DNA of 64,000 bases from Eubacterium sp. UBA3279 (GTDB lineage Bacteria > Bacillota > Clostridia > Lachnospirales > Lachnospiraceae): NCBI GenBank assembly GCA_002361775.1, contig DETV01000113.1, positions 6,249 to 70,248 of the forward strand. The letters run 5' to 3'. Numbering within the stretch: position 1 is the stretch's first letter; each line of letters opens with the position of its first letter. Of this stretch, positions 1 to 9,505 are shown piece by piece. The notes under the pieces were generated by a model that was not told the origin of the DNA, did not search any database, and saw only the letters and a list, made by a program, of their open reading frames with translations. Made by a program: the position numbers and the translations under genes.

Positions 1-447
1 GTGATGGAGATTCTCACTGCGTTGTGCGAAAAAAGCGTATTTACCTGGTGGAGAGCGGTTATGTACCAGGAAGCAATGGAACTTCACAGAGGAAAAGAGC
101 AGGAGTACCTGTTAAATAAAGAGGAACAGGAAAAAGCAGTTTTGTATAATCAGGAGATCAGGGATCTTATGGTTCAACTGGCAGAGGTGATGGAGTATAT
201 GGATGCTCCGCTTCGAAAAGAATTGCAGCCATGCTTTATTGCAGGAGAAGCAATCAGTCTGTTTAACCGCATTGGATTAAATCTTTCCCGGGAAGAGGGA
301 GAGGATTCGGCTATGCTGGCTGCAGAACTGGAAGGATGGTTCTATCAGTATAAAAAATTGTGGAGAACAGTAAGTCAGGAATCTGAACTGTTCCAGGTGA
401 CACATATTATAAGCTGGTATGGTGACTGGCTGAGAGACAGAAAGTAG
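1..447 (+). CDS. C-terminal part of an unidentified protein, possibly a glycoside hydrolase
   Basis: The frame is open at base 1 and ends at a TAG at 445-447, so this is probably the 3' end of a longer gene that starts outside the window. The 148 visible residues are Glu/Leu/Trp-rich and look alpha-helical, with no signal peptide or membrane segment. The tail (LWRTVSQESEL, then a WYGDWLR motif) resembles helical C-termini I associate with Lachnospiraceae family-20-like glycosidases, but that is a weak recollection and not a motif proof. The gene lies 15 bases before a beta-mannosidase, so the two are probably co-transcribed and a carbohydrate role is plausible. Coding status is well supported; function is not. 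Confidence 0.6.
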   Translation: MMEILTALCEKSVFTWWRAVMYQEAMELHRGKEQEYLLNKEEQEKAVLYNQEIRDLMVQLAEVMEYMDAPLRKELQPCFIAGEAISLFNRIGLNLSREEGEDSAMLAAELEGWFYQYKKLWRTVSQESELFQVTHIISWYGDWLRDRK

Positions 448-462
448 GAAAGAGGTACAAAT

Positions 463-2901
463 ATGAAAAAACAGTGGATTCATAATGGTTGGCAGATGTG
501 CTGTCTGAAGGATCAGGAATGGATGGAGGCTACAGTTCCAGGCGATGTGTATTCTGATCTGCTGGCAAATGGAAAAATGGAAGATCCATTTTTTAAAGAT
601 AATGAATATCAGGCAAAAGCTCTGATGGAAGAAGAGTATGAATATCGGACAGAGTTTGAATTTTCTGAAAAAGAATTTGAAAACGCAAGAAAGATTTTTC
701 TGCATTTTGACGGAATTGATACCCTGGCAGATGTTTATCTGAATGAGAAACATCTGGGAGAAACCATCAGTATGCACAGAATCTGGGAGTTTTCTGTAAA
801 AGAACTGTTGAAAGAGGGAAAAAATCAGCTTCGGGTGGTTCTTCATTCTCCTTTGAAATATATGGCGGAAGCATTTGAAAAATATGGAAATATCGGAAAT
901 GACGATACGATTGAAGGCTTTATGCATCTTAGAAAAGCTCATTATATGAGTGGATGGGACTGGGGGGCGTGTCTTCCTAACGCAGGAATTTTCCGCCCAG
1001 TCAGTCTTTTGGGAGTGGAAGAAGCCAGATTTGACAGTGTGTATCTTCGTCAGCGCCATGAAAATGGCCAGGTGACACTGGTACCGGAAGTTTCCATGGA
1101 ATTGCTGGAGGGGAGTCAGGAGGAACTGACTTATGAACTGAAAATTACTCATCCGGATGGAACAGTTCAGACGGCGGATGGTTCACCGGAGGAGTTGCAG
1201 ATTCAGAATCCTCAGTTGTGGTGGCCGAACGGACTGGGAGAGCAGCCTTTATATCAGGTGGAAGTTTTCCTGAAAAAAGGTGACAGAGTGTTAGATACCT
1301 GGTCTGGAAGAATTGGTCTTCGTACCATGACTGTGAGAAGAGAAAAGGATCAGTGGGGTGAAAGCTTTGCCCATGAGGTAAATGGAGAGACAGTTTTCGC
1401 CATGGGTGCAGATTATATTCCGGAGGATAATATGCCGGGACGTACCAATCCGGAACGTACCAGAAAACTGTTGGAAGACTGTAAAAGAGCAAATTTCAAC
1501 GCTATCCGCGTATGGGGCGGCGGATATTATCCGGAAGACTGGTTCTTTGATCTGTGCGATGAACTGGGTCTTATGGTATGGCAGGACTTTATGTTTGCCT
1601 GCTCAGTTTATGAACTGACGCCGGAATTTGAAGAGAATATCCGCCACGAATTTACAGATAATGTGAAGAGAATCCGTCATCATGCCAGCCTGGCGCTCTG
1701 GTGCGGCAATAACGAGATGGAAATGTTTGTAGATCAGAGATGTTGGGTGACGAAGGATACGGAAGTACGTGATTATCTGTTTATGTATGAGAGAATTATT
1801 CCCCGTATGTTAAAAGAATTGGATCCGGATACTTTCTACTGGCCGGCAAGTCCCTCCTCAGGCGGATCTTTTGATAATCCTAACGATCCTGACCGGGGTG
1901 ATGTGCATTATTGGGAAGTATGGCATGGAAACAAGCCGTTTTCAGAGTACAGAAAATATTTCTTCCGTTATGCTTCAGAATTTGGATTCCAGGCATTTCC
2001 ATCTGTAAAAACACTGGAGACAATTACAGATGATCCGAAAGATCTGAATCCATATTCCTATGTAATGGAGAAACATCAGAGAAATTACGGTGGAAACGGT
2101 AAAATCTCTCAGTATATGCAGGCCGCTTATCGTTATCCGGAAAATTTCAATGATTTTGTTTATGCCTCTCAGCTTCTTCAGGCAGATGGAATCCGGTATG
2201 GTGTGGAGCATTACAGAAGAAACAGAGGACGGTGTATGGGAGCTATTTACTGGCAGTTAAATGATTGCTGGCCGGTAATTTCCTGGTCTTCCATTGATTA
2301 TTATGGAAGATGGAAAGCCCTTCATTATTATGCAAAACGATTCTTTGAGCCGGTGATGGTATCCTGTGAAGAACAAAGCTGGATGACCGCAGGAGCCAAT
2401 ATGAACCGTCAGCATTTTGAGTTCGAAAAATCGATTCGCCTGAATGTGGCAAATGAAACGCTGGAAGACCGGAAAGTTCTGGTTCGTTTTGCAGTGAGAA
2501 ATGCAAAGGCAGAGATTCTTCGCCAGGAAGAACAGTGGGTAGAGGTAAAACGTCTGTCCAGTACCTGGCTGGATAAAGTGGAACTTCCGGATATTGACTG
2601 CTTCCACGAATATGTAAGCTATGAAGCAGAAGAAAATGGCGAGATTATTTCTCAGGGAACAGTAATTTTCTCTTATCCGAAATATTTTGTATATGAAGAT
2701 CCGAAGCTTACCTGCCGTGTGGAAGGAGAGGAAATTGTCGTAACAGCTCAGGCATATGCAAAGAGTGTGGAAATCCAAAATGAGTCTGATAATCTGGTTC
2801 TTAGCGATAATTTCTTTGATATGAACGGAGGCGAACGGAGAGTACAGATTATTTCAGGAAATCCGGAAGGGTTAAAAGTTCGCAGCGTATATGATATCTA
2901 G
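463..2901 (+). CDS. GH2 beta-mannosidase
   Basis: An 812-residue cytoplasmic glycoside hydrolase of family 2, the right length for a beta-mannosidase (EC 3.2.1.25), which removes terminal beta-linked mannose from mannan or N-glycan oligosaccharides. The N-terminal jelly-roll domain shows the beta-mannosidase signature HYMSGWDWG near residues 160-168. The TIM barrel carries the acid/base Glu418 in WCGNNE and the nucleophile Glu506 in SEFGFQ. No signal peptide is present, so the substrate must be imported first. The ATG at 463 follows AGAGGT at a good distance. The upstream gene ends 15 bases before it and the downstream membrane protein starts just after it, suggesting an operon. The beta-mannosidase assignment over other GH2 activities rests on the WDWG and WCGNNE motifs. 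Confidence 0.9.
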   Translation: MKKQWIHNGWQMCCLKDQEWMEATVPGDVYSDLLANGKMEDPFFKDNEYQAKALMEEEYEYRTEFEFSEKEFENARKIFLHFDGIDTLADVYLNEKHLGETISMHRIWEFSVKELLKEGKNQLRVVLHSPLKYMAEAFEKYGNIGNDDTIEGFMHLRKAHYMSGWDWGACLPNAGIFRPVSLLGVEEARFDSVYLRQRHENGQVTLVPEVSMELLEGSQEELTYELKITHPDGTVQTADGSPEELQIQNPQLWWPNGLGEQPLYQVEVFLKKGDRVLDTWSGRIGLRTMTVRREKDQWGESFAHEVNGETVFAMGADYIPEDNMPGRTNPERTRKLLEDCKRANFNAIRVWGGGYYPEDWFFDLCDELGLMVWQDFMFACSVYELTPEFEENIRHEFTDNVKRIRHHASLALWCGNNEMEMFVDQRCWVTKDTEVRDYLFMYERIIPRMLKELDPDTFYWPASPSSGGSFDNPNDPDRGDVHYWEVWHGNKPFSEYRKYFFRYASEFGFQAFPSVKTLETITDDPKDLNPYSYVMEKHQRNYGGNGKISQYMQAAYRYPENFNDFVYASQLLQADGIRYGVEHYRRNRGRCMGAIYWQLNDCWPVISWSSIDYYGRWKALHYYAKRFFEPVMVSCEEQSWMTAGANMNRQHFEFEKSIRLNVANETLEDRKVLVRFAVRNAKAEILRQEEQWVEVKRLSSTWLDKVELPDIDCFHEYVSYEAEENGEIISQGTVIFSYPKYFVYEDPKLTCRVEGEEIVVTAQAYAKSVEIQNESDNLVLSDNFFDMNGGERRVQIISGNPEGLKVRSVYDI

Positions 2902-2911
2902 GAGTTGTTTT

Positions 2912-5203
2912 ATGGGAAATAAAAAACAATGGCTGGCTGGTGGAAAATTCCTGGCTTTGCTGCTTCTGTTGGGAAGCAGTCAGTGGCTTTTGGGAGAAGA
3001 CGGAAAAGTATTTTTATCCTGGTGGCTGGCCATGGTGGTTTTGGGAATAGTGGTTTTCCCTGTGACGGGACAGCTTTTTTCCCGGTTTCGGGACAAAGGA
3101 TGGATAGTGGCAAAGGTGCTGGGGACTGCCGGAGCAGGCTTTCTTACCTGGCTGTTGGTATGCTGTCATATACTTCCCTTTACTGGTATGAGTTGTGTTC
3201 TTTTAACCGGAGTTCTGGCATTGTGCTGTTGGAGTCTCTGGTTATGGCAGCGAAGAAAGAAAAAAACGAACAGGAGAAAATGTGAGATTATTTCTCTTGA
3301 AAGTATAAATGGAATGCTGGATGGAGAATTGGTGTTCACCTTGTTTTTCCTGTTGTGGACATATGCTGCGGGATTTCGTCCCGCGGCATATGGAACAGAA
3401 AAATTCATGGATTATGGATTTATGATGGCTATGATGCGAAGCAGAGAACTTCCGGCAAAAGATCTGTGGTATGCCGGGGGAACCCTGAATTATTATTATG
3501 GCGGTCAGTATTTTGCGGTGTGGCTGACAAAACTCACATCTACACAGGTGGCGCAGACGTATAATCTTATGCGTACCCTGGTGGCAGGATTTGCGTTTGC
3601 GCTTCCATTTACGTTGGTACGCCAGATGATTCTGGACAGAAAACAGCCGCAAAAGAAAGAAAAAGCAGCCGTTTTGGGTGGAATATTGGCTGGAGCAGGA
3701 GTATCTCTGGCGGGAAATATGCATTATGTTCTGGTGGGGAAAATCCTTCCCTGGATGAAAAATATTTTAGGACTTCCGGCAGGAGACTATACTTACTGGT
3801 TTCCCAATTCTACCCGATATATCGGATACTATCCGGAGGGAAATGATAAAACTATTCATGAATTTCCCTCCTATTCCTTTGTGTTGGGAGATCTTCATGC
3901 CCATGTGGTAAATGTGATGTTTGTTCTGGCAGTGATCTGTGTGATTTATGCCATGGTACAAAAATACAGGGACAGCTCTGAGAGAATGACGAGAAAAAAT
4001 CTCGAGAACTATGGAAAAGTAGGCAACCTGAAAAAAGACTGGAAAAGCGACATCCTCCGTTCTTTAGGGGAACCCTACGTTCTGGTGTTTGCTTTTTTTA
4101 TCGGTTTGTTTCACTGGACCAATTACTGGGATTTTGTGATTTATTATGTGATGGGCGGTATGGGAGTGATTTACTGTAATTTCCTGCGCTTTGGCCATGT
4201 TGACCGGATCAGGGAGAGAATTACTCTTACTGCTATACACAGTGGGATTCATGCAGTGTGGGTATTTTTACTGGGAAGTATTTTTGCTCTTCCTTTCACC
4301 CTTCAGTTTGAAACAATGGTGAGCGGAATCGCTCTGGCGCAAAATCATTCCCGGCCTTACCAGTGGTGGCTGATTTGGGGATTACAGATTTTCATGACTC
4401 TGTTATTTTTCTGGTGTGTGTTCCGGGAAAAAAGAAAAGAGGATATTTTACCGGAGTCAGCGGATTTTTTCGGGGTTATTCTGGGAATTTCTGCTGTCGG
4501 TCTTATCCTGATTCCTGAGATTGTTTATGTGAGAGATATTTATGAGAAAGAGTATGCCCGTTCAAATACCATGTTTAAGCTGACGTATCAGGCATTTATT
4601 CTGTTTGGAATCCTACTGGGATACAGTTTTGTGCGGTTGTGGATGGAAAAGAAAAGGTGGTTTCGAAAAGCGCTGACTACCGTTGGTTTTGTCTGCTTTG
4701 CAGGATGCTGCTGCTATATTGGCACAGCGGTTCATTCCTGGTTTGGTCAGGTATGGGAAAAAGATCTGAGGCAGGGGTTGGATGCCACAGCTTTTTTAGA
4801 AACCAGTTTTTCGGAAGATGCCTCTGCTATACGTTGGCTGAATGAAAATGTGGAGGGAAATCCTGTGGTGCTGGAAGCAAACGGAGACAGCTACAGTGAT
4901 TATGAGCGGGTATCCGCCATGACAGGACTTCCAACGATTCTGGGCTGGTATGTCCACGAATGGCTTTGGCGAGGCGGTACAGAGGAACTGAATCTGCGGG
5001 GCGCGGAAGTGGAAAACATATATACCTCCAATGATCAGGCTTTGGTGGAAAACCTTTTGACAGAGTATCAGGTGGAATACATTTTTGTGGGCAGGATGGA
5101 GAGAGAAAAGTACCCCCAGCTAAATGAAGTGATGCTTCAGACTGTGGGAGAGATCGTGTACCGAGATGAAAATACAAATACTTATATTGTAAAGATTTTG
5201 TAA
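2912..5203 (+). CDS. DUF2298 (YYY-type) multi-pass membrane protein
   Basis: A polytopic membrane protein of about 763 residues with more than ten hydrophobic segments. It shows the hallmarks of the DUF2298 family: the LNYYYGGQY motif after the second predicted loop, GDLHAHVVN (about residue 335) and FHWTNYWDF. The ending is a soluble domain with NGDSYSDYERVSAMTGLP, as in family members. The biochemical function of DUF2298 is not established; some members resemble glycosyltransferase-type membrane proteins, so a role in cell-envelope glycan transfer is a guess. I chose the ATG at 2912, preceded by TAGGAG, over an ATG at 2891 that overlaps the beta-mannosidase end. The gene is probably translated from the same mRNA as that enzyme. 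Confidence 0.8.
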   Translation: MGNKKQWLAGGKFLALLLLLGSSQWLLGEDGKVFLSWWLAMVVLGIVVFPVTGQLFSRFRDKGWIVAKVLGTAGAGFLTWLLVCCHILPFTGMSCVLLTGVLALCCWSLWLWQRRKKKTNRRKCEIISLESINGMLDGELVFTLFFLLWTYAAGFRPAAYGTEKFMDYGFMMAMMRSRELPAKDLWYAGGTLNYYYGGQYFAVWLTKLTSTQVAQTYNLMRTLVAGFAFALPFTLVRQMILDRKQPQKKEKAAVLGGILAGAGVSLAGNMHYVLVGKILPWMKNILGLPAGDYTYWFPNSTRYIGYYPEGNDKTIHEFPSYSFVLGDLHAHVVNVMFVLAVICVIYAMVQKYRDSSERMTRKNLENYGKVGNLKKDWKSDILRSLGEPYVLVFAFFIGLFHWTNYWDFVIYYVMGGMGVIYCNFLRFGHVDRIRERITLTAIHSGIHAVWVFLLGSIFALPFTLQFETMVSGIALAQNHSRPYQWWLIWGLQIFMTLLFFWCVFREKRKEDILPESADFFGVILGISAVGLILIPEIVYVRDIYEKEYARSNTMFKLTYQAFILFGILLGYSFVRLWMEKKRWFRKALTTVGFVCFAGCCCYIGTAVHSWFGQVWEKDLRQGLDATAFLETSFSEDASAIRWLNENVEGNPVVLEANGDSYSDYERVSAMTGLPTILGWYVHEWLWRGGTEELNLRGAEVENIYTSNDQALVENLLTEYQVEYIFVGRMEREKYPQLNEVMLQTVGEIVYRDENTNTYIVKIL

Positions 5204-5235
5204 TAAAGATGACAGTAAAATAATGTAAATAAATA

Positions 5236-5263
5236 TTGCATTTTCTGAAAAAAATGATAAAAT
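5236..5263 (+). promoter_or_regulatory. SigA-type promoter of the riboswitch-hflKC transcript
   Basis: TTGCAT at 5236-5241 and TAAAAT at 5258-5263 are separated by 16 bases. Transcription would start near 5270, just where the conserved GGGAGTAGC of the structured leader begins. Confidence 0.6.
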
Positions 5264-5269
5264 AATGAC

Positions 5270-5382
5270 AAAGAAAAGGGAGTAGCTGCCATTTGAATAT
5301 AATCCATATTCAGATGGTACATGAAAGCGTCAGAACGATAGAAATATCCGCATCATGTAAGTGAATAGCAAGACTTTTATTT
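5270..5382 (+). ncRNA. yybP-ykoY-like (Mn2+) riboswitch candidate
   Basis: The 5' leader of hflK contains elements in the order expected of yybP-ykoY aptamers: GGGAGTAGC at about 5278, CGTCAGAACG at about 5328, and AGCAAGACTTTT at about 5367. The first AAAAG can pair with the late CTTTT to form the closing helix P1. That same late strand (AAGACTTTTATT) is also the 5' arm of an intrinsic terminator, so aptamer folding and termination are mutually exclusive, as in an ON switch. Family identity is inferred from these short blocks by eye; a covariance-model search has not been done. Confidence 0.55.
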
Positions 5383-5407
5383 CCGAAAGGGAATAAAAGT
5401 CTTTTTT
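5370..5407 (+). terminator. Riboswitch-linked intrinsic terminator
   Basis: AAGACTTTTATT plus CC pairs with GG plus AATAAAAGTCTT around a GAAAG loop and is followed by a run of T. It lies between the candidate riboswitch and hflK and shares a strand with the aptamer closing helix. Confidence 0.8.
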
Positions 5408-5487
5408 TATCTCATAAGATAATCCCTTCTTTTTTTATAATCTGTAACAGTGGATTACAATATTTCTTTTTTGAAAGGAGAAAACTT

Positions 5488-6543
5488 ATGTGGAAGTACG
5501 GAGAAAATAATCAAGTGTTTCAAAACTCTCCCCAAAAGAGGGGAAATTCCTTCAAAGTTGTGAAGAAGGTTCTGGCGGGAGGAGCAATTGTTGTGGTAGT
5601 AGCCGTATTGGCCTTTGGTTCTTTTTATCAGATTCAGGAGCAGGAACAGGCGGTTCTCACCACACTGGGTAAACCAAAAGCAGTGACAGAAACGGGACTT
5701 CACTTTAAAATCCCGTTGATTCAGCAGGTACAAAAGGTAAATACCACGATTCAGGGATTTGCCATCGGCTATATGGAAGATGATAATAATGTGGTGGATC
5801 CAGAGGGAATTATGATCACAGAAGATTATAATTTTATCAATGTGGATTTTTATCTGGAATACAGAATTGCTGATCCGGTTCAGTATCTGTATCAGTCACA
5901 GGAACCGGAAGAGATTTTAAGAAATATCGCTCAGGGAGATATCCGCAGTGTGATCAGTACGTATTCAGTGGATGAGGTGCTTACCACCGGAAAGAGTGAG
6001 ATTCAGTCAAAGATTAAAGAAGATATTATGAAAGATCTGGAGAAACAGGATATCGGTATTCAGTTGGTGAATATTACCATACAGGATTCTGAACCGCCAA
6101 CAGTGGAAGTGATGCAGGCGTTTAAAGCAGTAGAGACAGCAAAACAGGGAAAAGAAACAGCTATCAATAATGCCAACAAATATAAAAATGAAAAATTACC
6201 GGAAGCAGAGGCAAAGGCGGATCAGGTAATCAAAGAGGCAGAGGCGAAGAAAGAAACAAGAATTAATGAGGCGGAAGCACAGGCAGCTCGCTTTGAGAAA
6301 ATGTATCAGGAATATCAGAAAAATCCTGCAGTCACAAAACAGAGAATGTATTTTGAGGCAATGGAGGACGTTCTGCCCGGTCTGAAGATTGTGGTAGACA
6401 ATGGAAATGGGGTACAGAAAATGTTGCCTCTGGAACCATTTTCATCAGAAAGTGAGAAAGAGGATGAGACGGTTTCTCAATCCCAGAACCAGGGGACACA
6501 GCAGTCATCCGCTAATGGTCAGTCAGAAAATACAGAAGGATAG
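5488..6543 (+). CDS. hflK: HflK-like SPFH/band-7 membrane protein
   Basis: A 351-residue SPFH-domain protein anchored by one N-terminal membrane helix (about residues 27-46), with the rest outside. Residues about 50-240 form the band-7 domain (QEQEQAVLTTLGK, then GLHFKIPL). A long charged Ala/Glu/Lys coiled coil follows, and the tail is Ser/Gln-rich and low in complexity. In the known family HflK pairs with HflC to form a ring around the FtsH protease and modulate membrane-protein turnover. The ATG at 5488 has a GAAAGGAG site. hflC follows after 24 bases, which supports the HflK rather than generic stomatin assignment. Expression is probably governed by the upstream structured leader with its terminator. 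Confidence 0.88.
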   Translation: MWKYGENNQVFQNSPQKRGNSFKVVKKVLAGGAIVVVVAVLAFGSFYQIQEQEQAVLTTLGKPKAVTETGLHFKIPLIQQVQKVNTTIQGFAIGYMEDDNNVVDPEGIMITEDYNFINVDFYLEYRIADPVQYLYQSQEPEEILRNIAQGDIRSVISTYSVDEVLTTGKSEIQSKIKEDIMKDLEKQDIGIQLVNITIQDSEPPTVEVMQAFKAVETAKQGKETAINNANKYKNEKLPEAEAKADQVIKEAEAKKETRINEAEAQAARFEKMYQEYQKNPAVTKQRMYFEAMEDVLPGLKIVVDNGNGVQKMLPLEPFSSESEKEDETVSQSQNQGTQQSSANGQSENTEG

Positions 6544-6567
6544 AATTTATAGAATGGAGGAAAAACC

Positions 6568-7434
6568 ATGAAAAAAAGAACAGTGATTGGTTGTATCGCT
6601 GCGGCAGCAGTGCTTATTATAGGAGGATCTTCAATTATTGTAACCCAGCAAAATGAATATAAGCTGGTACGTCAGTTTGGAAAGGTGAATCGAATTATCG
6701 ACACACCGGGGATCAATTTTAAGATACCATTTATTCAGTCGGCGGATACACTTCCGAAAGAAACCCTGTTATATGATATGGTTCCTTCTGATGTGATCAC
6801 CCGGGATAAAAAAACCATGATCAGCGACAGCTATGTATTGTGGAAAATAGAGGAACCCCTGAAATTTGCTCAGACTTTAAATTTCTCACTGGCAAATGCA
6901 GAAAGCAGAATCAATACGGTGGTGTATAACGCCACAAAAAATGTGATCAGCAGTATGAATCAGGATGAGGTGATCAGTGGCAGAAGCGGCGCGCTGGCAG
7001 AGGCGGTGATGAAAGAAGTGGGAAATAACATGGAACAATATGGAATAAAAGTTCTTTCCTACGAAACAAAGCAACTGGATCTTCCGGATGACAACAAGGA
7101 GGCTGTATATGAACGGATGATTTCGGAGAGAAATAATATTGCGGCTACATATACTGCTCAGGGTGAGGCGGAAGCGAAAGTGATCCGAAACAGCACAGAT
7201 AAAGAAATCGCCATTAAACTTTCAGAAGCGGAAAAACAATCGGAGATACTGGAGGCAGAAGGAGAAGCAGAATATATGAAAATACTTGCAGATGCCTATT
7301 CCGATGAAAATAAGCAGGATTTTTACTCCTTTGTACGCAGCCTGGATGCGCTGAAAGCATCTATGACAGGAGAAAATAAGACGGTGATTCTTTCAGAGGA
7401 TTCTCCTATCGCTCAGATTTTCGAAGGAAAGTAA
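6568..7434 (+). CDS. hflC: HflC-like SPFH/band-7 membrane protein
   Basis: A 288-residue partner of the preceding HflK. It has an N-terminal signal-anchor (residues about 5-25, AAAAVLIIGGSSIIV) and a band-7 domain with the HflC-type start NEYKLVRQFGK. The coiled-coil region ERNNIAATYTAQGEAEAK is typical of HflC. The family member forms an alternating HflK/HflC cage with FtsH. The gene is 24 bases downstream of hflK and has its own AGGAGG-like site (ATGGAGGAAAAACC before the ATG). The next gene, coaBC, has its own strong promoter, so the transcript likely ends functionally here, although no clear terminator hairpin is visible. Confidence 0.88.
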   Translation: MKKRTVIGCIAAAAVLIIGGSSIIVTQQNEYKLVRQFGKVNRIIDTPGINFKIPFIQSADTLPKETLLYDMVPSDVITRDKKTMISDSYVLWKIEEPLKFAQTLNFSLANAESRINTVVYNATKNVISSMNQDEVISGRSGALAEAVMKEVGNNMEQYGIKVLSYETKQLDLPDDNKEAVYERMISERNNIAATYTAQGEAEAKVIRNSTDKEIAIKLSEAEKQSEILEAEGEAEYMKILADAYSDENKQDFYSFVRSLDALKASMTGENKTVILSEDSPIAQIFEGK

Positions 7435-7450
7435 AAAGCAGAGATTTTTA

Positions 7451-7479
7451 TTGCATTTTACAAAAAGGACTACTATAAT
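7451..7479 (+). promoter_or_regulatory. SigA-type promoter of the CoA gene block
   Basis: TTGCAT at 7451-7456 and TATAAT at 7474-7479 with a 17-base spacer, placed 50 bases before coaBC. Confidence 0.75.
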
Positions 7480-7527
7480 GGGGATGTTAAAGAGGAATAA
7501 CCCGTTTGTAGAAAGGATAAGCTCATC

Positions 7528-8730
7528 ATGTTAAAGGGAAAAACAGTAGTTCTGGCTGTTACCGGGAGTATTGCAGCTTATAAGATTGCAACTTTAGCCA
7601 GTCAGCTTTCGAAACTTCATGCAAATGTTCAGGTGTTAATGACGAAAAATGCCACGAATTTTATTAATCCGATTACTTTTGAGACGCTCACCGGCAATAA
7701 ATGTCTGGTGGATACGTTTGATAGAAATTTTCAGTTCAGCGTGGAGCATGTGTCTCTGGCGAAAATGGCGGATGTGGTTATGATTGCGCCGGCTTCAGCC
7801 AATGTAATAGGAAAGATTGCTCACGGCATTGCAGATGATATGCTGACAACAACGGTGATGGCATGTAAATGCAAAAAAATTCTTGCTCCGGCAATGAATA
7901 CAAATATGTTTGAGAATCCTATTGTACAGGATAATCTGAAAACACTGGAAAGATATGGATATGAAGTGATCCAGCCGGCAGTGGGGTTACTTGCCTGCAA
8001 AGATGTGGGAAAAGGTAAGATGCCGGAACCGGAGGTACTTCTTGAGTATATTTTGCGGGAAATCGCATATTCCAAGGATCTGGTGGGAAAGAAAATTCTG
8101 GTAACAGCGGGACCTACCCAGGAACCGGTGGATCCGGTACGGTATCTTACCAATCACTCAACCGGAAAAATGGGATATGCCATTGCCCGGGTGTGCAGTT
8201 TTCGAGGAGCTGACGTTACTTTGGTCACAGGAAGAACCAGTTTATCCCGTCCTTTATTTGTGGATGTGGCGGAAGTTACAACTGCCAGAGAAATGTATGA
8301 GGCGGTGACAGAAAGATTTTCTGACCAGGATATTGTGATTAAAGCAGCCGCAGTGGCAGATTACCGCCCTAAAGAAGTAAGCGATGAAAAAGTGAAAAAA
8401 TCAGATGGCGAGATGGTGATTGAACTGGAGCGCACAGATGATATTTTGAAATATTTGGGATTGCATAAAAGAGAAGATCAGTTTTTATGCGGATTTTCCA
8501 TGGAAACGGAAAATATGTTGGGTAATTCCAGAGCGAAGCTTGCAAAAAAGAACCTGGATATGATCGTGGCTAACAACCTGAAAGTACCGGGAGCCGGATT
8601 TGCAGGCGATACCAATGTGGTGACTCTGATTACACAGGATGGGGAAGTGGAACTTCCATTGCTCAGCAAGGAAGAGACCGCAGTACGTATTCTGAATAAA
8701 ATTCTGGAGGAAATCTCCAGGAAAATGTAA
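7528..8730 (+). CDS. coaBC: Bifunctional phosphopantothenoylcysteine synthetase/decarboxylase
   Basis: A 400-residue fused CoaC-CoaB enzyme of coenzyme A synthesis. It ligates cysteine to 4'-phosphopantothenate (CTP-dependent) and decarboxylates the product. The N-terminal flavoprotein half (about 1-185) shows the substrate-binding APAMNTNMFENP and the catalytic-Cys stretch GLLACKDVGKGKMPEPE. The C-terminal synthetase half begins with VTAGPTQEPVDPVRYLTNHS and contains the KAAAVADYRP motif. Length is normal for the fusion. It is cytoplasmic and soluble. The following genes, an ECF S-component and a type III pantothenate kinase, make a pantothenate-to-CoA block. Confidence 0.96.
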   Translation: MLKGKTVVLAVTGSIAAYKIATLASQLSKLHANVQVLMTKNATNFINPITFETLTGNKCLVDTFDRNFQFSVEHVSLAKMADVVMIAPASANVIGKIAHGIADDMLTTTVMACKCKKILAPAMNTNMFENPIVQDNLKTLERYGYEVIQPAVGLLACKDVGKGKMPEPEVLLEYILREIAYSKDLVGKKILVTAGPTQEPVDPVRYLTNHSTGKMGYAIARVCSFRGADVTLVTGRTSLSRPLFVDVAEVTTAREMYEAVTERFSDQDIVIKAAAVADYRPKEVSDEKVKKSDGEMVIELERTDDILKYLGLHKREDQFLCGFSMETENMLGNSRAKLAKKNLDMIVANNLKVPGAGFAGDTNVVTLITQDGEVELPLLSKEETAVRILNKILEEISRKM

Positions 8731-8808
8731 CCCGTTTACCTGGGTCTTCGGACCCGCTCATGTATTGTATCCTTAATGAAAAAGGAATAATAACAAGGAG
8801 AAAAAACA

Positions 8809-9459
8809 ATGAAAAATCTATCAAGAACAATGCAACTGACAATCCTGGGTCTTATGACAGGAGTATTACTGCTGATGGCATATACTCCTCTCGGTTATCT
8901 GAACATAGGACCGCTGGCTATTACCTTTAACATGATTCCGGTGGCGATCTGCGCAATCACACTGGGACCGGTGGGAGGTGCAATCGCAGGAGGAGTGTTT
9001 GGTCTTACCAGTTTCCTTCAGTGTATTGGCGTAGGCGGTACCAGTGCAATGGGTGCTGTACTATTTGGCATCAACCCATTTCTGGCATTTATACAGAGAT
9101 TTGTTCCCAGATTACTGGATGGTCTGCTGATCGGATTCATTTTCCGGGCAGTGAGAAAACGTGGAAATTCTTATGTGGCCTGTGCCGTGACAGGATTCTT
9201 CTCAGCATTTTTAAATACGGTGCTGTTTATGGGATCCCTGGTGTTGCTGTTTGGCAATACAGAGTATGTGCAGGGACTGATGGGCGGTCAGAATGTGCTG
9301 ATTTTTATCTGTACATTTGTGGGAATTAATGCAGTGATGGAAATGATTTCTTCTACTCTGATCACAGGCGCGGTGGGAGCGGCGCTGATCAAAGCCCGGG
9401 TAGTACCGGTGCAGGTAGGAAAAAAGCCCTGTCATAATCAGAAAAGGCTGTTGTCGTAA
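8809..9459 (+). CDS. panT: ECF transporter S component, probably pantothenate-specific (PanT-like)
   Basis: A 216-residue integral membrane protein with about five to six hydrophobic segments and the small glycine-rich profile of ECF-type vitamin transporter substrate-binding subunits (LGPVGGAIAGGVFGLTSFLQ). S components work with shared energising EcfA/A'/T subunits, which are not in this window. Substrate is inferred from position: coaBC lies immediately upstream and coaX immediately downstream, the context of PanT. The start ATG follows AAGGAG. Family membership is secure; pantothenate specificity is a context call. Confidence 0.82.
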   Translation: MKNLSRTMQLTILGLMTGVLLLMAYTPLGYLNIGPLAITFNMIPVAICAITLGPVGGAIAGGVFGLTSFLQCIGVGGTSAMGAVLFGINPFLAFIQRFVPRLLDGLLIGFIFRAVRKRGNSYVACAVTGFFSAFLNTVLFMGSLVLLFGNTEYVQGLMGGQNVLIFICTFVGINAVMEMISSTLITGAVGAALIKARVVPVQVGKKPCHNQKRLLS

Positions 9460-9505
9460 AAGTGAATCCGGCAGCCGGGAGGGTTATAGAGAAAGAGAGT
9501 AAAGT

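Noticed and set aside
8728..8765. Terminator after coaBC (GGGTC-TTCG-GACCC hairpin)
   Set aside because: The hairpin is short and there is no T-run behind it; the following ECF gene is in the same direction and lacks a clear promoter.
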